A stretch of 64,000 nt of DNA from Pegea sp. RAD2-039 (Eukaryota > Chordata > Thaliacea > Salpida > Salpidae): assembly GCA_034620365.1 (NCBI GenBank), contig JAQGEQ010000186.1, forward strand, positions 806,001 through 870,000. The letters are read 5' to 3'. This document shows positions 1 to 10,268 of this stretch, in pieces. Under the pieces are notes generated by a model. The model was given only the letters and a program-made list of their open reading frames with translations, had not been told where the DNA came from and did not search any database. Each line of letters opens with the position of its first letter. Position 1 is the first letter of the stretch. Both the position numbers and the translations under genes were made by a program.

Positions 1-238
1 ATGTAAAAATCACTCTTGTTGTTTTGGGAAGTTGAACCGATTTAATATTTTCAATATTGTCATTTGTAAACTAAGATTTTCCCATTTTTATATTATTAAC
101 TTTTTATGTAATTGTTCACTGTTATATGCTTTAAGGACAACTGAAATGGCATGTATTAAATTGTTTGCTTTCTATATTTCGAAATTAATCGATATTATTT
201 GTTAGAATGTTTGTTCGTGTGCTCTCTTCAGGCACCTT
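1..238 (+). mobile_element. LINE 3' UTR fragment, sense on + strand
   Basis: This stretch matches, in the same 5' to 3' order, the reverse complement of the LINE 3' ends at 22.3-22.6 kb and 37.3-37.5 kb. It ends in the family's terminal block (GTGCTCTCTTCAGGCACC). It is sense on +, whereas the reverse transcriptase immediately to its right is on -. The two pieces therefore belong to a rearranged element. No coding sequence is visible here. Confidence 0.7.
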
Positions 239-1317
239 CGTTATGACTTTGTGGGCTGGATTCTGAGCTGCCAATTGGTAGACCAGTTTTTTACAGTTTG
301 TAGTGCTGTTTGAAGTTTTAAGGGATTACATGATAATAGCTTGATATCATCTGCATACACAGACTCTCCGACAACATGTACTGCTTTTAGCCTTCTGATG
401 AGGTCTCCAATGAAAATTAAAAAGAGAAGGGGACCCAGAACAAACCGTGTGGAACACCACTAGTGATTTGACTAGAAGGAGATAAAGATCTTTCAGCACA
501 AGTTTGTTGGGTTCTACCTGATAAGTAATCTTCAATCCACAGTAATATAAAGCTGTTGATTTTTAAGTTTTTCAATACAGTCACGATCTTAGTGTGTGGG
601 ACAGAATCAAACACTTTTGCAAAATCGAGATATATGATGTCACAAGGAGTATTACTTTAATAATGGGCTGTAAGCTCATTAGGAAAAGTTAGATGCTGGT
701 TCAGGGAAGATCTCCGTTTCACAAAGCCATGCTGGACATCAGATATTAGATGGTGCTCCATCAAATGACGGGTCATATGCTTGTGAATGATATGCTCTAA
801 AGCTCTGCAGATAACTGAAGTCAGCGAAACTGGTCTGTAGTTAAGTGCGGTGTTTCTGGGACCCTTTTTATAAGTTGGAGTAAAAATAGCTTTCTTCCAA
901 ATTTGTGGAACTCTTCCTCGCCTCAGGGTCGCCGTTAAAGAAAAGCAATAAGGGTAGTGATAAAGAGAAAGTAGTTTTTCTTAAAATCAAAGCTGGGATC
1001 TGATCTGGGGTGTTGGAAACTGATGATTTTAAGAAAAAAAAGCCTTAGATACCATATCGACGGTTAAGTCAAGATCTACCATCTCAGAGGAATTTATAAG
1101 AATGTTGGAGTAGGAGAGAGAAGGAGTATTGCCATCATCGGTTATAAAAACGCTATTAAATTGATTGTTTACCAATTCAGCTTTATTTTCGGGTTCCACC
1201 ACAATCTGGTCGCTGTTATCAAGTGAGGGAGGTAATTGAGATCTCACCTTAAGCTTGCAATTTATGAAACCAAAAAAGGTTTTCTTGTTAGGTAAACATA
1301 AAACGGCACTTTCCCTT
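239..1317 (-). mobile_element. Degenerate non-LTR (CR1/Jockey-type) reverse transcriptase fragment
   Basis: Reading the minus strand from 1317 down gives the linker before the RT domain, then NYRPVSLTS, QHGF, YLDFAKVFDSVPH, SGVPHG, GPLLFLIFIGDL and the catalytic YADD box near 340. The order is that of LINE ORF2 palm and finger motifs. A frameshift lies between SGVPHG and GPLLF, and an in-frame stop lies near 650, so the copy is dead. It abuts what looks like intron 5 sequence of the M1 gene (from about 1320). Exons 1-5 of M1 are not in the window; either they lie to the left or the element replaced them. The family assignment comes from motif order only. Confidence 0.85.
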
Positions 1318-1448
1318 CCTAAATAGAATATATATAACTTATATATATAATTCCTTTTGATAGATTATATTAAAACTTTAGTTTGATTAACAACTGAAGC
1401 TTTCTCCTTCAAATATCTCCTTAAAAATAAAAGAATACTTATTTAAAG

Positions 1449-2948
1449 TCTGATACTGATTCTGGAAATCAAGTAGCCTAAGTGCCTCAAACTATGGTTC
1501 AAACTCCTCACGGTATGATGATGATGCAGCAACCAGCAGGAGTTGTCGTGATGCAACAACCTCAAGGAACAGTTATTTCGCAGCAACCTCAAGGAACAGT
1601 TTTGATGCAGCAGCCTCAAGGAACAAACTTGATGCAGCAACCTCAAGGAACAGTTATGATGCAGCAACCTCAAGGAACAGTTATGATGCAACATCCTCAA
1701 GGAGCAGTTATGATGCAACATCCTCAAGGAGCAGTTATGATGCAGCAGCCTCAAGGAACAGTTATGATGCAACAACCTCAAGGAACAGTTATTTTGCAGC
1801 AACCTCAAGGAACAGTTATTTTGCAGCAGCCTCAAGGAACAGTTATGATGCAACAACCTCAAGGAACAGTTATTTTGCAGCAACCTCAAGGAACAGTTAT
1901 GATGCAGCAACCTCAAGGAACAGTTATTTTGCAGCAACCTCAAGGAACAATTATTTTGCAGCAACCTCAAGGAACAGTTATGATGCAGCAACCTCAAGGA
2001 ACAGTTACGATGCAACAACCTCAAGGAACAGTTATGATGCAGCAACCTCAAGGAGCAGTTATTTTGCAGCAACCTCAAGGAACAATTATTTTGCAGCAAC
2101 CTCAAGGAGCAGTTATTTTGCAGCAACCTCAAGGAACAGTTATGATGCAGCAGCCTCAAGGAACAGTTATGATGCAACATCCTCAAGGAACAGTTATGAT
2201 GCAACAGCCTCAAGGAGCAGTTATGATGCAGCAACCTCAAGGAACAGTTATGATGCAACAACCTCAAGGAACAGTTATTTTGCAGCAACCTCAAGGAACA
2301 GTTATTTTGCAGCAGCCTCAAGGAACAGTTATGATGCAACAACCTCAAGGAACAGTTATTTTGCAGCAACCTCAAGGAACAGTTATGATGCAGCAACCTC
2401 AAGGAACAGTTATTTTGCAGCAACCTCAAGGAACAATTATTTTGCAGCAACCTCAAGGAACAGTTATGATGCAGCAACCTCAAGGAACAGTTATTTTGCA
2501 GCAACCTCAAGGAACAGTTATGATGCAGCAACCTCAAGGAACAGTTATGATGCAGCAGCCTCAAGGAACAATTATGATGCAGCAGCCTCAAGGAACAATT
2601 ATGATGAAGCAAGCTCAAGGAGCAGTTATGATGCATCAACCACAGGGTAAGATTTTATCAATTGAACTTTGAAGTATGATAATAGTAACAATAAATAATT
2701 ATTATTTATACATGTTTGTTGCTTAAATTATTTAGAGCTTTTCTTAAAGTAGTAACTGTTTTGAATAATACCAACATGTGACTTTATAAATTTTAAATAG
2801 ACGTTTAACTTATTAACTTTATCTTCTAACAGGCTCTATGCCTCAGTACAGCCAAACACAAGCTAACTCTCAGGATACAAACAATTTAATTAATTCTGAA
2901 GAGATTGTGCAACCACAAGAGATAAAAATTACTCCAAGTTATTCCTAA
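1449..2948 (+). pseudogene. M1: 3' remnant of MS4A-like gene with giant repeat tail and early stop
   Basis: Exon 6 (1449-2646) and exon 7 (2833-2948) align with the last two exons of M2-M7, with acceptor TTTAAAG, donor GTAAGA and acceptor TAACAG. Exon 6 opens in frame as S-D-T-D-S-G-N-Q-V-A and then meets TAA at 1479-1481, where the other copies read TAC or CAC-type codons of YAPQT or YTTQT. After this stop the frame stays open through 42 nine-residue units and into exon 7, which ends TPSYS-stop without a PPxY motif. Exons 1-5 are absent from the window, where a LINE lies instead. It could be a pseudogene freed to expand its repeat, or a gene truncated just after TM4. The expressed state is unknown. 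Confidence 0.75.
1521..2646 (+). repeat. 27-bp coding minisatellite, 42 units (M1 tail)
   Basis: Each 27-bp unit encodes nine residues, consensus MMQQPQGTV, with variants ILQQPQGTV, MMQHPQGAV and ILQQPQGTI. The run holds 41 full units plus a last partial unit cut by the exon donor. Related runs have 8 units in M3 (12488-12695), 10 in M7 (42034-42295), about 6 in M5 and 3 in M4 and M6. Both strands are open across the array because a 27-bp period keeps one frame, so the long minus-strand frame here is a shadow. Confidence 0.95.
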
Positions 2949-4694
2949 TCATATGATCATGCTTCTCAAACTTGACTTGCATCTTCTGTATATAGTTTAA
3001 GTATCAATTAAAACTATAATTGCTATTCATACGAACTTCTTTCATCTACTGCTTTGCTCTACAAATAATGAATCATTTGGCAGTATAATTGCTATTCATC
3101 TTACTTTTACTTGTTTTCTGATATTTTACTTTTCTTTAAGATATCTAAGAGCTATAATTTTTGTAAATGTTTTAAACAACCTTTTCTTAACACTTTTTCT
3201 GCTAATAATCTTTTGCTAGCTTATACTAAATCTGTAAAGTTTCTAAGTATATTCTACAATTAATTAAGATTTTTAGATCTAACGAAATAAATCAAACAAA
3301 CGGTGAACATATTTTCAGTTATTTTATTTGTAAAATTTTAATAAACTTAATCTAAGATGAAAATTAACTTTAACTTATAAATAAACTTTGTAAATAAATT
3401 AATTTTCAAAAATAACTGATAGAGATTTTTATAAGTCAATGAATCACTTCAACGATTAAAGACTTGTACATATAAATGTTTATTCAAAAATAAAGTTCAG
3501 AAATTCATAAGTCTATCAAACAACTCAACAAATAAAGTCTTATAAACATAAATGTTTATTTGTCTGGCACCATCATATTTCTTCATTTAAATTATTTAAA
3601 ATTGTTTTTATTCACAAGCAAGCTTAATAATTAAAAAGAAAAATGTTTGATAAAGATTAAGTATTACCTATTTTACTTAGATCAAAGCCATTAATTATTG
3701 AAAATTATGGCAATGAATTTGCAAATGACATTAGAACCGCAATAGAGTACTTTTATAATGGTTTAGCAATATGAACAAACCGAATGGGACATTTCTTAAT
3801 ACTGACATCGTTTATTGATTAGCATGTTGTCACTTTTCTTTCAAAACTTAGTGCTGAAAAAGTTTTATCAAGTTGTTTATTTTATCATAACTTTAAATAA
3901 ATACAAACACTGGTTTGTTTACTTTATGAAATGCATTTAAGGAAAGCTTAAATATTTTCAAGAAACCAATAAAGCTATTCAAGTAAATCAATCAGCTTAT
4001 GATTCAATTTTAACTGATAAAATTGAAAATTTAAAAGTTTAAAAATCAAACTTACCCAAGTTAGAACTTTATTAGTTTTTTCATCTTATACAGAAGCTAG
4101 CGTTGAAGCATTTCCACAAAAATTAAATATTCCATTGAAAAGATTGTACAGCTTAGATGGTTTGAAAGGTGGCAAGTTTTTATTAAGTTTTTCTTGATTT
4201 TATTAAAGATTAAACGAATTCTTTTTTGGCTTTTTAAAACTAAAACTTTTAATTTTTTTTTAATTCAAATTAAAAATTATAAAATGATTAAAAGTTCTTT
4301 CCGTGTATCAATCAGTCATAGTTGTAATAACCAGAAATTTTAGTGTTGAGAAGAAATAATTACCTTTAATTTCAGTCAAAGTTGGCAAAAGTACTGTTAC
4401 ATTAATTTTATGAGATCAGTTCATTTATTTTGTTGCTAGTTAACAGATCTTGATGGAGAATTTTGATTTCAGATACTGTTTAAAACTTATATTTTTCAGC
4501 AACAAACCTTTGTTACAAAAGTCTAAATATTTTTCTGAAAAGTATTTTAAAGAAAGCATATTAGTTTTCCAGCAAAACAAAGTAAAGTCGAAGGTAAATA
4601 GAGATAGTTTTGTTCAAAATAGTATAGAAAAAAGAAATTTTCTGATTGACCACGAATGATTATGTAATAAGAACTTTAAGAAAAAGAAAACTTT
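2949..4694 (+). other. Spacer M1-M2 with decayed coding relic (about 3640-4200)
   Basis: No intact gene is visible. The M-gene 3' flank runs from 2949 to about 3640. From 3640 to 4200 short + strand frames interrupted by stops read like a former protein, for example RSKPLIIENYGNEFANDIRT near 3690 and KRLYSLDGLKGG near 4140. The same relic recurs downstream of M5 (28,340-28,800) and in part downstream of M2 (8,690-8,830), so it was copied with the array. I do not recognise the family; the LYSLDG fragment resembles part of a doublecortin repeat only weakly. Confidence 0.4.
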
Positions 4695-4780
4695 CTGCCG
4701 CTGGAGGGCAGTATAAGCAAATAGTTGCATATTTATGGCAAAGTAATCGACAATTAGCTAAATTATAAGAATCAGACCAA
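4695..4780 (+). promoter_or_regulatory. Candidate M2 promoter element and 5' UTR exon
   Basis: CTGCCGCTGGAGGGCAG (4695-4711) is a GC-rich imperfect inverted repeat in very AT-rich DNA. It is followed directly by TATAAG (4712-4717). About 65 bp on, CAA|GTAAGC gives a good donor at 4781. The matching acceptor is the pyrimidine-rich tract ending TAG at 5773, 34 nt before the ATG. The same layout recurs upstream of M3-M7. I infer a TATA-type promoter and a non-coding first exon; no transcript evidence is available. Confidence 0.45.
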
Positions 4781-5807
4781 GTAAGCTTATCAGATGTTAA
4801 ACGTTAACAGACTTCTTATGTATTAAACTTTAAACTGATATTATGGAAGGTAGAAAGATCAGTACAATAGGTTTCTTAAAAAAACTGTATTCTTTAGCTT
4901 TTTTATTCATGTTTATCTTGAAGTATGAGTTTCTATTCCAACTGACAAGGCAGGCTACAGTAAGAAACAAGTTTTACTAGAAAGTTATACCGAAGTTATT
5001 GTAATAAATTAAATTAATGTATATTATTAGCAATATTTATTTGCATGCAAAAAGAGTTAGTGTCAAACTTCATAGCAAAAAAAATAGAAATAACTTTACA
5101 CAATTAAATTTACACTTGACTAGTTTATTTCAAAATAGTGTAAAAAGAAAAAAATCTTTAGTCTCATTGTTTAACGAGTTCTATGAAAGTAGCTAACTGC
5201 TGGTGGAAAGTGGTGCTATATTTAAATGGTTTATTTGTCAAAAGGTGGTCGATATCTTACTAATAGATAAAGTCATCAATTACCAATTAACAGTTTAAAG
5301 CTTCATTTTAATTTAGAACTAAGGTATTTATCTAAAAACAAAGGAAAACTAGTATAAGAGATTACTTAGAAAACTTTTATTGATAGTGGTTTCTTCAAAT
5401 TTCATTTTACAATAATGCAAGACTTTCTATTTAAACTAGAACATATGTTATACTTGAATTTAAGTGTTGGTACAAGGCATTTTAAATTAAGATAAACAAA
5501 TAAGTTAACAATAAAGAAGTCATCTTATTAAAATTAGCTAAACTAAAATGTCTGATATGCAATAATATCTATAGTTGATTTTGAAGTATATTTTATTACT
5601 TATAAGTTTTGTTACCAGAAACATTCGATTCTAAGCAAACTAAAATGTATATTTCCAAAAGTGAAAACCATCACTTTTGGTTGTAGAATTTTATTATTTA
5701 TTTATATAATTATAATTACCCATCTATGATTATCCATATGTAATTTCAACTATGTCTACTTTTTCATTTTTAGAAAATTTAATCATCTAAAACATAAAAT
5801 TTAGAAT

Positions 5808-8084
5808 ATGGACCAAAACTCCCAACAAGATGGACTTTTTGATAAACAAATGAAAATAAAACGTCACATCAAGAAAATTGCGGTTAGTGAAATGATATAA
5901 ATATTATTATTATACAGTTTAATTTATTCGAAATATATTCTTAAGTTTATTCACTATTAAATCATAATATTTTTAGATAAAAAAACGTGATTTGATGCAA
6001 GGCAAGTCAGATTAGAAAATATTAAAAGAAAATGATTATGGTTTTTATTTAAAATAAAATTAATTCAAGGGGTTCGCCATTAACTGAAAAATCTAACAGC
6101 AACAAAAAAATGTCATTCTTTTCTTTTAAGCTCTATTATACTCAATGTTTTGATAACCTTTTTTATTTTAATTAAACCTATACAGTTTTGAAACTTTTAT
6201 GCTTTCAGGTCCTTTTGAACTTTTTCTACTACCCATTTGTTAAATAAAAATATGAAAAGTATAATAAAAATTAAACAAGCTTATATGACAAAGTACAAAT
6301 AAAAAATAGTGATCAAAATTGACTTAATGGTTACCATATAAGAAACATAATTATATTCATTAATCAGAAAAATTTCAATCTTTACCTATTTTTATACAAT
6401 TTTTGGTACAATTTATTTTAATATAGATTTTACAGAAAAAATAAATTTACAGATTACACAGATTGTCCTATCAGTCCTTTGTATTATTCTTGGGATAGTT
6501 GGTACAGTTCTTACAAGTCAACATAATTGGGATTGGTATAGATACTATTCATCCTATAGTTACTCTTCATACTATATTTACTTTATTCCTTTAACTGGAA
6601 CTGGTATATGGTCATCTGTCTGTGTAAGTACATTTCATTTTATTACTAACCTAATAATACATTTCGGTATTTAAGCTTTCACTTTATATTCAAACTATTC
6701 AAGAAGTTTTTTTTACAAGTTTAGTTTAAAATATTTTTAAATTCAAATTTATAGACATTGATTGCTGGAGGAATTGGAATGAAAATTGGTTCTCCAAGAA
6801 CGGGTGAAGGAATGGTATGCTTAAAGATATTCACAGATCATAGAGATAATTGTGTTTATTTTACTTAACAGAATCTAACATTTCGTAGAAATAAAAATGT
6901 TGATTGCACTTAACAAAGGTTGATTAGTATTTATCAAAGATATTTGTTAAAATTAATTAGAATACAAACAAATGTGTTCACTTATAATGTGAAAACTTTA
7001 TAGATACTTTCGAATCTTTTGAACTAGCATCTTATGTTACTATTTTTTATTTAGAAAACAGCACTCATGGTGTTTGCTATAATTGGTTGTGTTTCCGAGT
7101 CCTCTGGTTTAATATCTTCAGCAATAGTCTGCACTATTGTATGTACAACATAAAGAAAAGTTTCTGTAATAACTATTTAAACTAACCATAGCTAATCTTA
7201 ATCAAATATTAACTTATAAAGTATCTACAACTTTTCAGGCTTCCCTTAGTGACAATGTTTCATTAATGGCTATTTACATTATTTTATGTATTTTGTCATT
7301 TATAAGCTTTTCACTTTTGGTAACTACTTCAGCATTTTGCTGTAAGCTGCTTAAATGTTGTTGCGGGGTAAGTTTGTGTATTTGTTTCTACTTATCTATA
7401 TATATAGCCAACAACATAACATAATATATAATGATATATTTAACTTATATATCTAATTTCTTTAGAAACATTTTGTTGAAGCCCTAGTTATATTAACGAA
7501 TGAAACTTTCTTTTGATTCAAATATCTCCTTAATAATAAAAGAATACTTATTTAAAGTCTGCTACTGATTGTGGACATCAAGTAATCTACGCGCCTCAAA
7601 CTATGGTTCAAACTCCTCATGGTATGATGATGATGCAGCAACCAGCAGGAGTTGTTGATGCATCAAGGAACAGTTATGATGCAGCCTCAAGCCTCAAGGA
7701 ACAGTTATGATGCAGCAGCCTCAAGGAACAGTTATGATGCAGCAGCCTCAAGGAACAGCTATAATGCAGCAGCCTCAAGGTAAGAGTTTATCAATTTACT
7801 TTCTAAGTATGAAAATACTAACAATGAATAATCATTATTTATACATCTTTGTTGTTTAATTTATTTAAAGCTTTTTCTAAAGTAGTAATTGTTTTGAAAA
7901 ATACCAACATGTGAATTTATTAATTTTAAATAGACGTTTATTTTATAAACTTTATCTTCTAACAGGTTCTGTGCCTCAGTACAGCCAACCACAAAGTAAC
8001 TCTCAGGATACAAACAATTTAAATAATTCTGAAGAGACTGTGCAACCACAAGAGATGAAAATTGCTCCACCAAGTTATTCCTAA
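5808..8084 (+). CDS. M2: MS4A-like four-span membrane protein, tail frameshifted
   Basis: Coding exons are 5808-5882, 6453-6623, 6755-6814, 7055-7138, 7239-7367, 7558-7779 and 7966-8084; introns 1-5 are phase 0. Exon 2 carries TM1 (QIVLSVLCIILGIVGTVL) and a Tyr/Ser-rich loop ending GTGIWSSVC; exons 3, 4 and 5 carry TM2, TM3 and TM4, followed by CCKLLKCCCG. The GIW...IAGGIG segment matches the W-x-x-x-x-x-I-S-G-type TM2 start of CD20/MS4A proteins, and it is on this basis that I name the family. In exon 6, indels of -8 and +4 relative to sister genes shift the frame and give TGA at 7708-7710. The predicted product is 223 aa and lacks the repeat tail. Exon 7 keeps an intact PPSY coding end but is out of frame. 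Confidence 0.7.
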
Positions 8085-9212
8085 TTATATGACCATGCTT
8101 CTCAAACTTGACTTGCATCTTCTGTATATAGTTTAAGTATCAATTGATACTATAGTTGCTATTCATACGAATTTTTATATCTAATTCTTTGCTTTACAAA
8201 ATAATGAATCATTTGGCAGCATAATTTCTATTCATCTTACTTTTACTTGTTTTTTAGATCTTACTTTTCTTTAAGATATCTAAAAGCTATAATTTTTCTT
8301 AATGTTTTACACAACATCTTAAAACTTTTTCTGCAAATAATCATTTGCTACTTTGTACTAAATCTATAAAGTTTATATGTTTAATCTACAATGAACTTAG
8401 AGTTCCAGATCTAACGAAATATATCAAACAAACCTTTCAACATATTTTCTGTTAATTTATTTGTAATATTTTAATAAATTTTAATTTAAGATGAAAATTA
8501 ACTTTAATTTATAAGTAAATTTTGTACTTAATTCCATTTTTAAAAATAACTGATACAGATTTTTACAAATCTATGAATCACCTCAATGTATAAAGACTTT
8601 TTAACATAAAAGTTTATTTTCTGGCACCATCATATTTCTTCATTTAAATTATTTAAAATTGTTTTTATTCACAAGCAACCTTAATAATTAAAAAGAAAAA
8701 TATTTGATAAAGATTTAGTAATACCAATATTACTTAGATCATAAACATTAATTATCGAAAATTTTGGCAATGAATTTGCTAATGACATTAGAACCGCAAC
8801 ACAGCACTTTCAAAATAGTTTAGCATTTTAAACAAACCAAATAAACAGAATTTTTAGTGTTGACAAGAAATAATTCTCTTTAATTTCAGTCAAAGTTCTC
8901 AAAAATACTGTTAGAACAATTTTATGAGATCAGTTCATTTATTTTGTTGCTAGTTAGCAGATCTTGGTCAAGAATTTCGATTTCAGATACTGTTCAAAAC
9001 TTATCTTTTTCAGCAACAAACCTTTGTTACAAAAGTCTAAATATTTTTATGAAACGTATTTTGAAGCAAGCCTGTTTAATTTGCACACGAAAAGAAAAAT
9101 TAGAGTCGAAAGTAAATAGAGATAGATTTGTTCAAAATAGTATAGAAAAAGGAAGTTTTCTGATTGACTACGAATGTTTATGTAAAAATAACTTAAAGAA
9201 AAAGGAAACTTT
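8085..9212. other. Spacer M2-M3, no intact gene
   Basis: The M-gene 3' flank is followed by a short piece of the same relic as at 3640 (8,690-8,830). Sequence paralogous to 4,300-4,690 then leads into the next promoter-like element. The + strand frame at 8944-9234 overlaps the promoter region and has no counterpart that stays open in the other copies, so I do not call a gene. Confidence 0.5.
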
Positions 9213-9290
9213 CTGCCGCTGGACGGCAGTATAAGCAAAGAGTTGATAAGTAATCGACAATTAGCTCAACTATATAAAAAAAACAAATAA
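9213..9290 (+). promoter_or_regulatory. Candidate M3 promoter element; first-exon donor mutated
   Basis: CTGCCGCTGGACGGCAG (9213-9229) is a perfect 6-bp inverted repeat around CTGGA, followed by TATAAG (9230-9235). The position equivalent to the CAAGTAAGC donor of the sister genes reads CAAATAAGC here (around 9284-9292), so the GT is lost. If the first-exon model is right, M3 needs another donor or start site. Confidence 0.4.
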
Positions 9291-10268
9291 GCTAACCAGA
9301 TATTAAAAGTTAACAGAATAATCTTATATTAACGTTTAAAATGATATCATGGAAGGTAGAAAGATCAGTATAATAGGTCTCATAAAAACAATGTATTCTT
9401 TAGCTTCGTTTATTCATGTGTATCTTGAAGCATGAGTTTCTATTTTACTAGAAAGTTATACAGAAGTTGTCGCAATTAACCAAACTAATTTATATTAAAA
9501 CTAACATTTTTATGTATACAAGAAGAGTTAATGTCAAACTTCAGAGCAAAAAAAGTAGAAATAACTTGACTAGTTTATTTTAAAAGAATGTAAAGAGAAA
9601 AGAGTGTTTAGTCTCAATGTTAATGTTTAACGAGCTCCAAGAAAGAAGCTAACTGCTGGTGGTGGAAAGTAGTGCTAAATTTAAATGAATTATTTGTCAG
9701 AAAAGTGGTCGATATTTTGCCAATAGATGAAGTCATCAATTACCAGTTAACAGTTAAAAGCTATGTTTTAAAGTAGAACTAAGGTAAATTTCTAAAATTA
9801 AAGAAAAATTAGTTGAAGAAATTACTTAGAAAACTTTAGTTTATAGTGGTTTTTTTCTAATTTCATTTTACAATATTGCAAAAATATTCTATTTAAACTA
9901 GAACATCTGTTATACTTGAATTTCAGTTTTGGTACAAGGCATTATGAAATACGATAAATCAATAAGTTAACAATAAAGAAGTATTGTTAGCTAAACTAAA
10001 ATTTCTGATATGCGACAATATCTGTAGTTGATTTTGAAGTATATTTTATTACTTATAAGTTTTGTTACCAGAAAACATCGATTCTAAGCAAACTAAAATG
10101 TACATTTTCATATATAAAAACTATCAATTTTGGTTGAACAATTTTTTTATTTATTCATTATAATTTTTATTATAATTACCCAACTACAATTATTCATATG
10201 TTTATTCAACGAAAGTGTACTTTTTCATTTCTAGAAAGTGTATTCATCTAAAACTTAAAATTTAGAAT

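Noticed and set aside
1443-2639. A 398-codon minus-strand frame over the M1 repeat (LLHHNCSLR-type repeats), with smaller ones at 12410-12688, 27174-27395 and 41956-42180
   Set aside because: These are antisense shadows of the 27-bp repeat; a period divisible by three keeps an antisense frame open. Splice sites and homology support the + strand.
1521-2646. CRISPR-like array
   Set aside because: The units abut without spacers, lie in a coding exon and are in animal DNA.
8944-9234. 96-codon + strand frame upstream of M3
   Set aside because: It spans the promoter-like element, is broken in the paralogous positions, and shows no splice partners.
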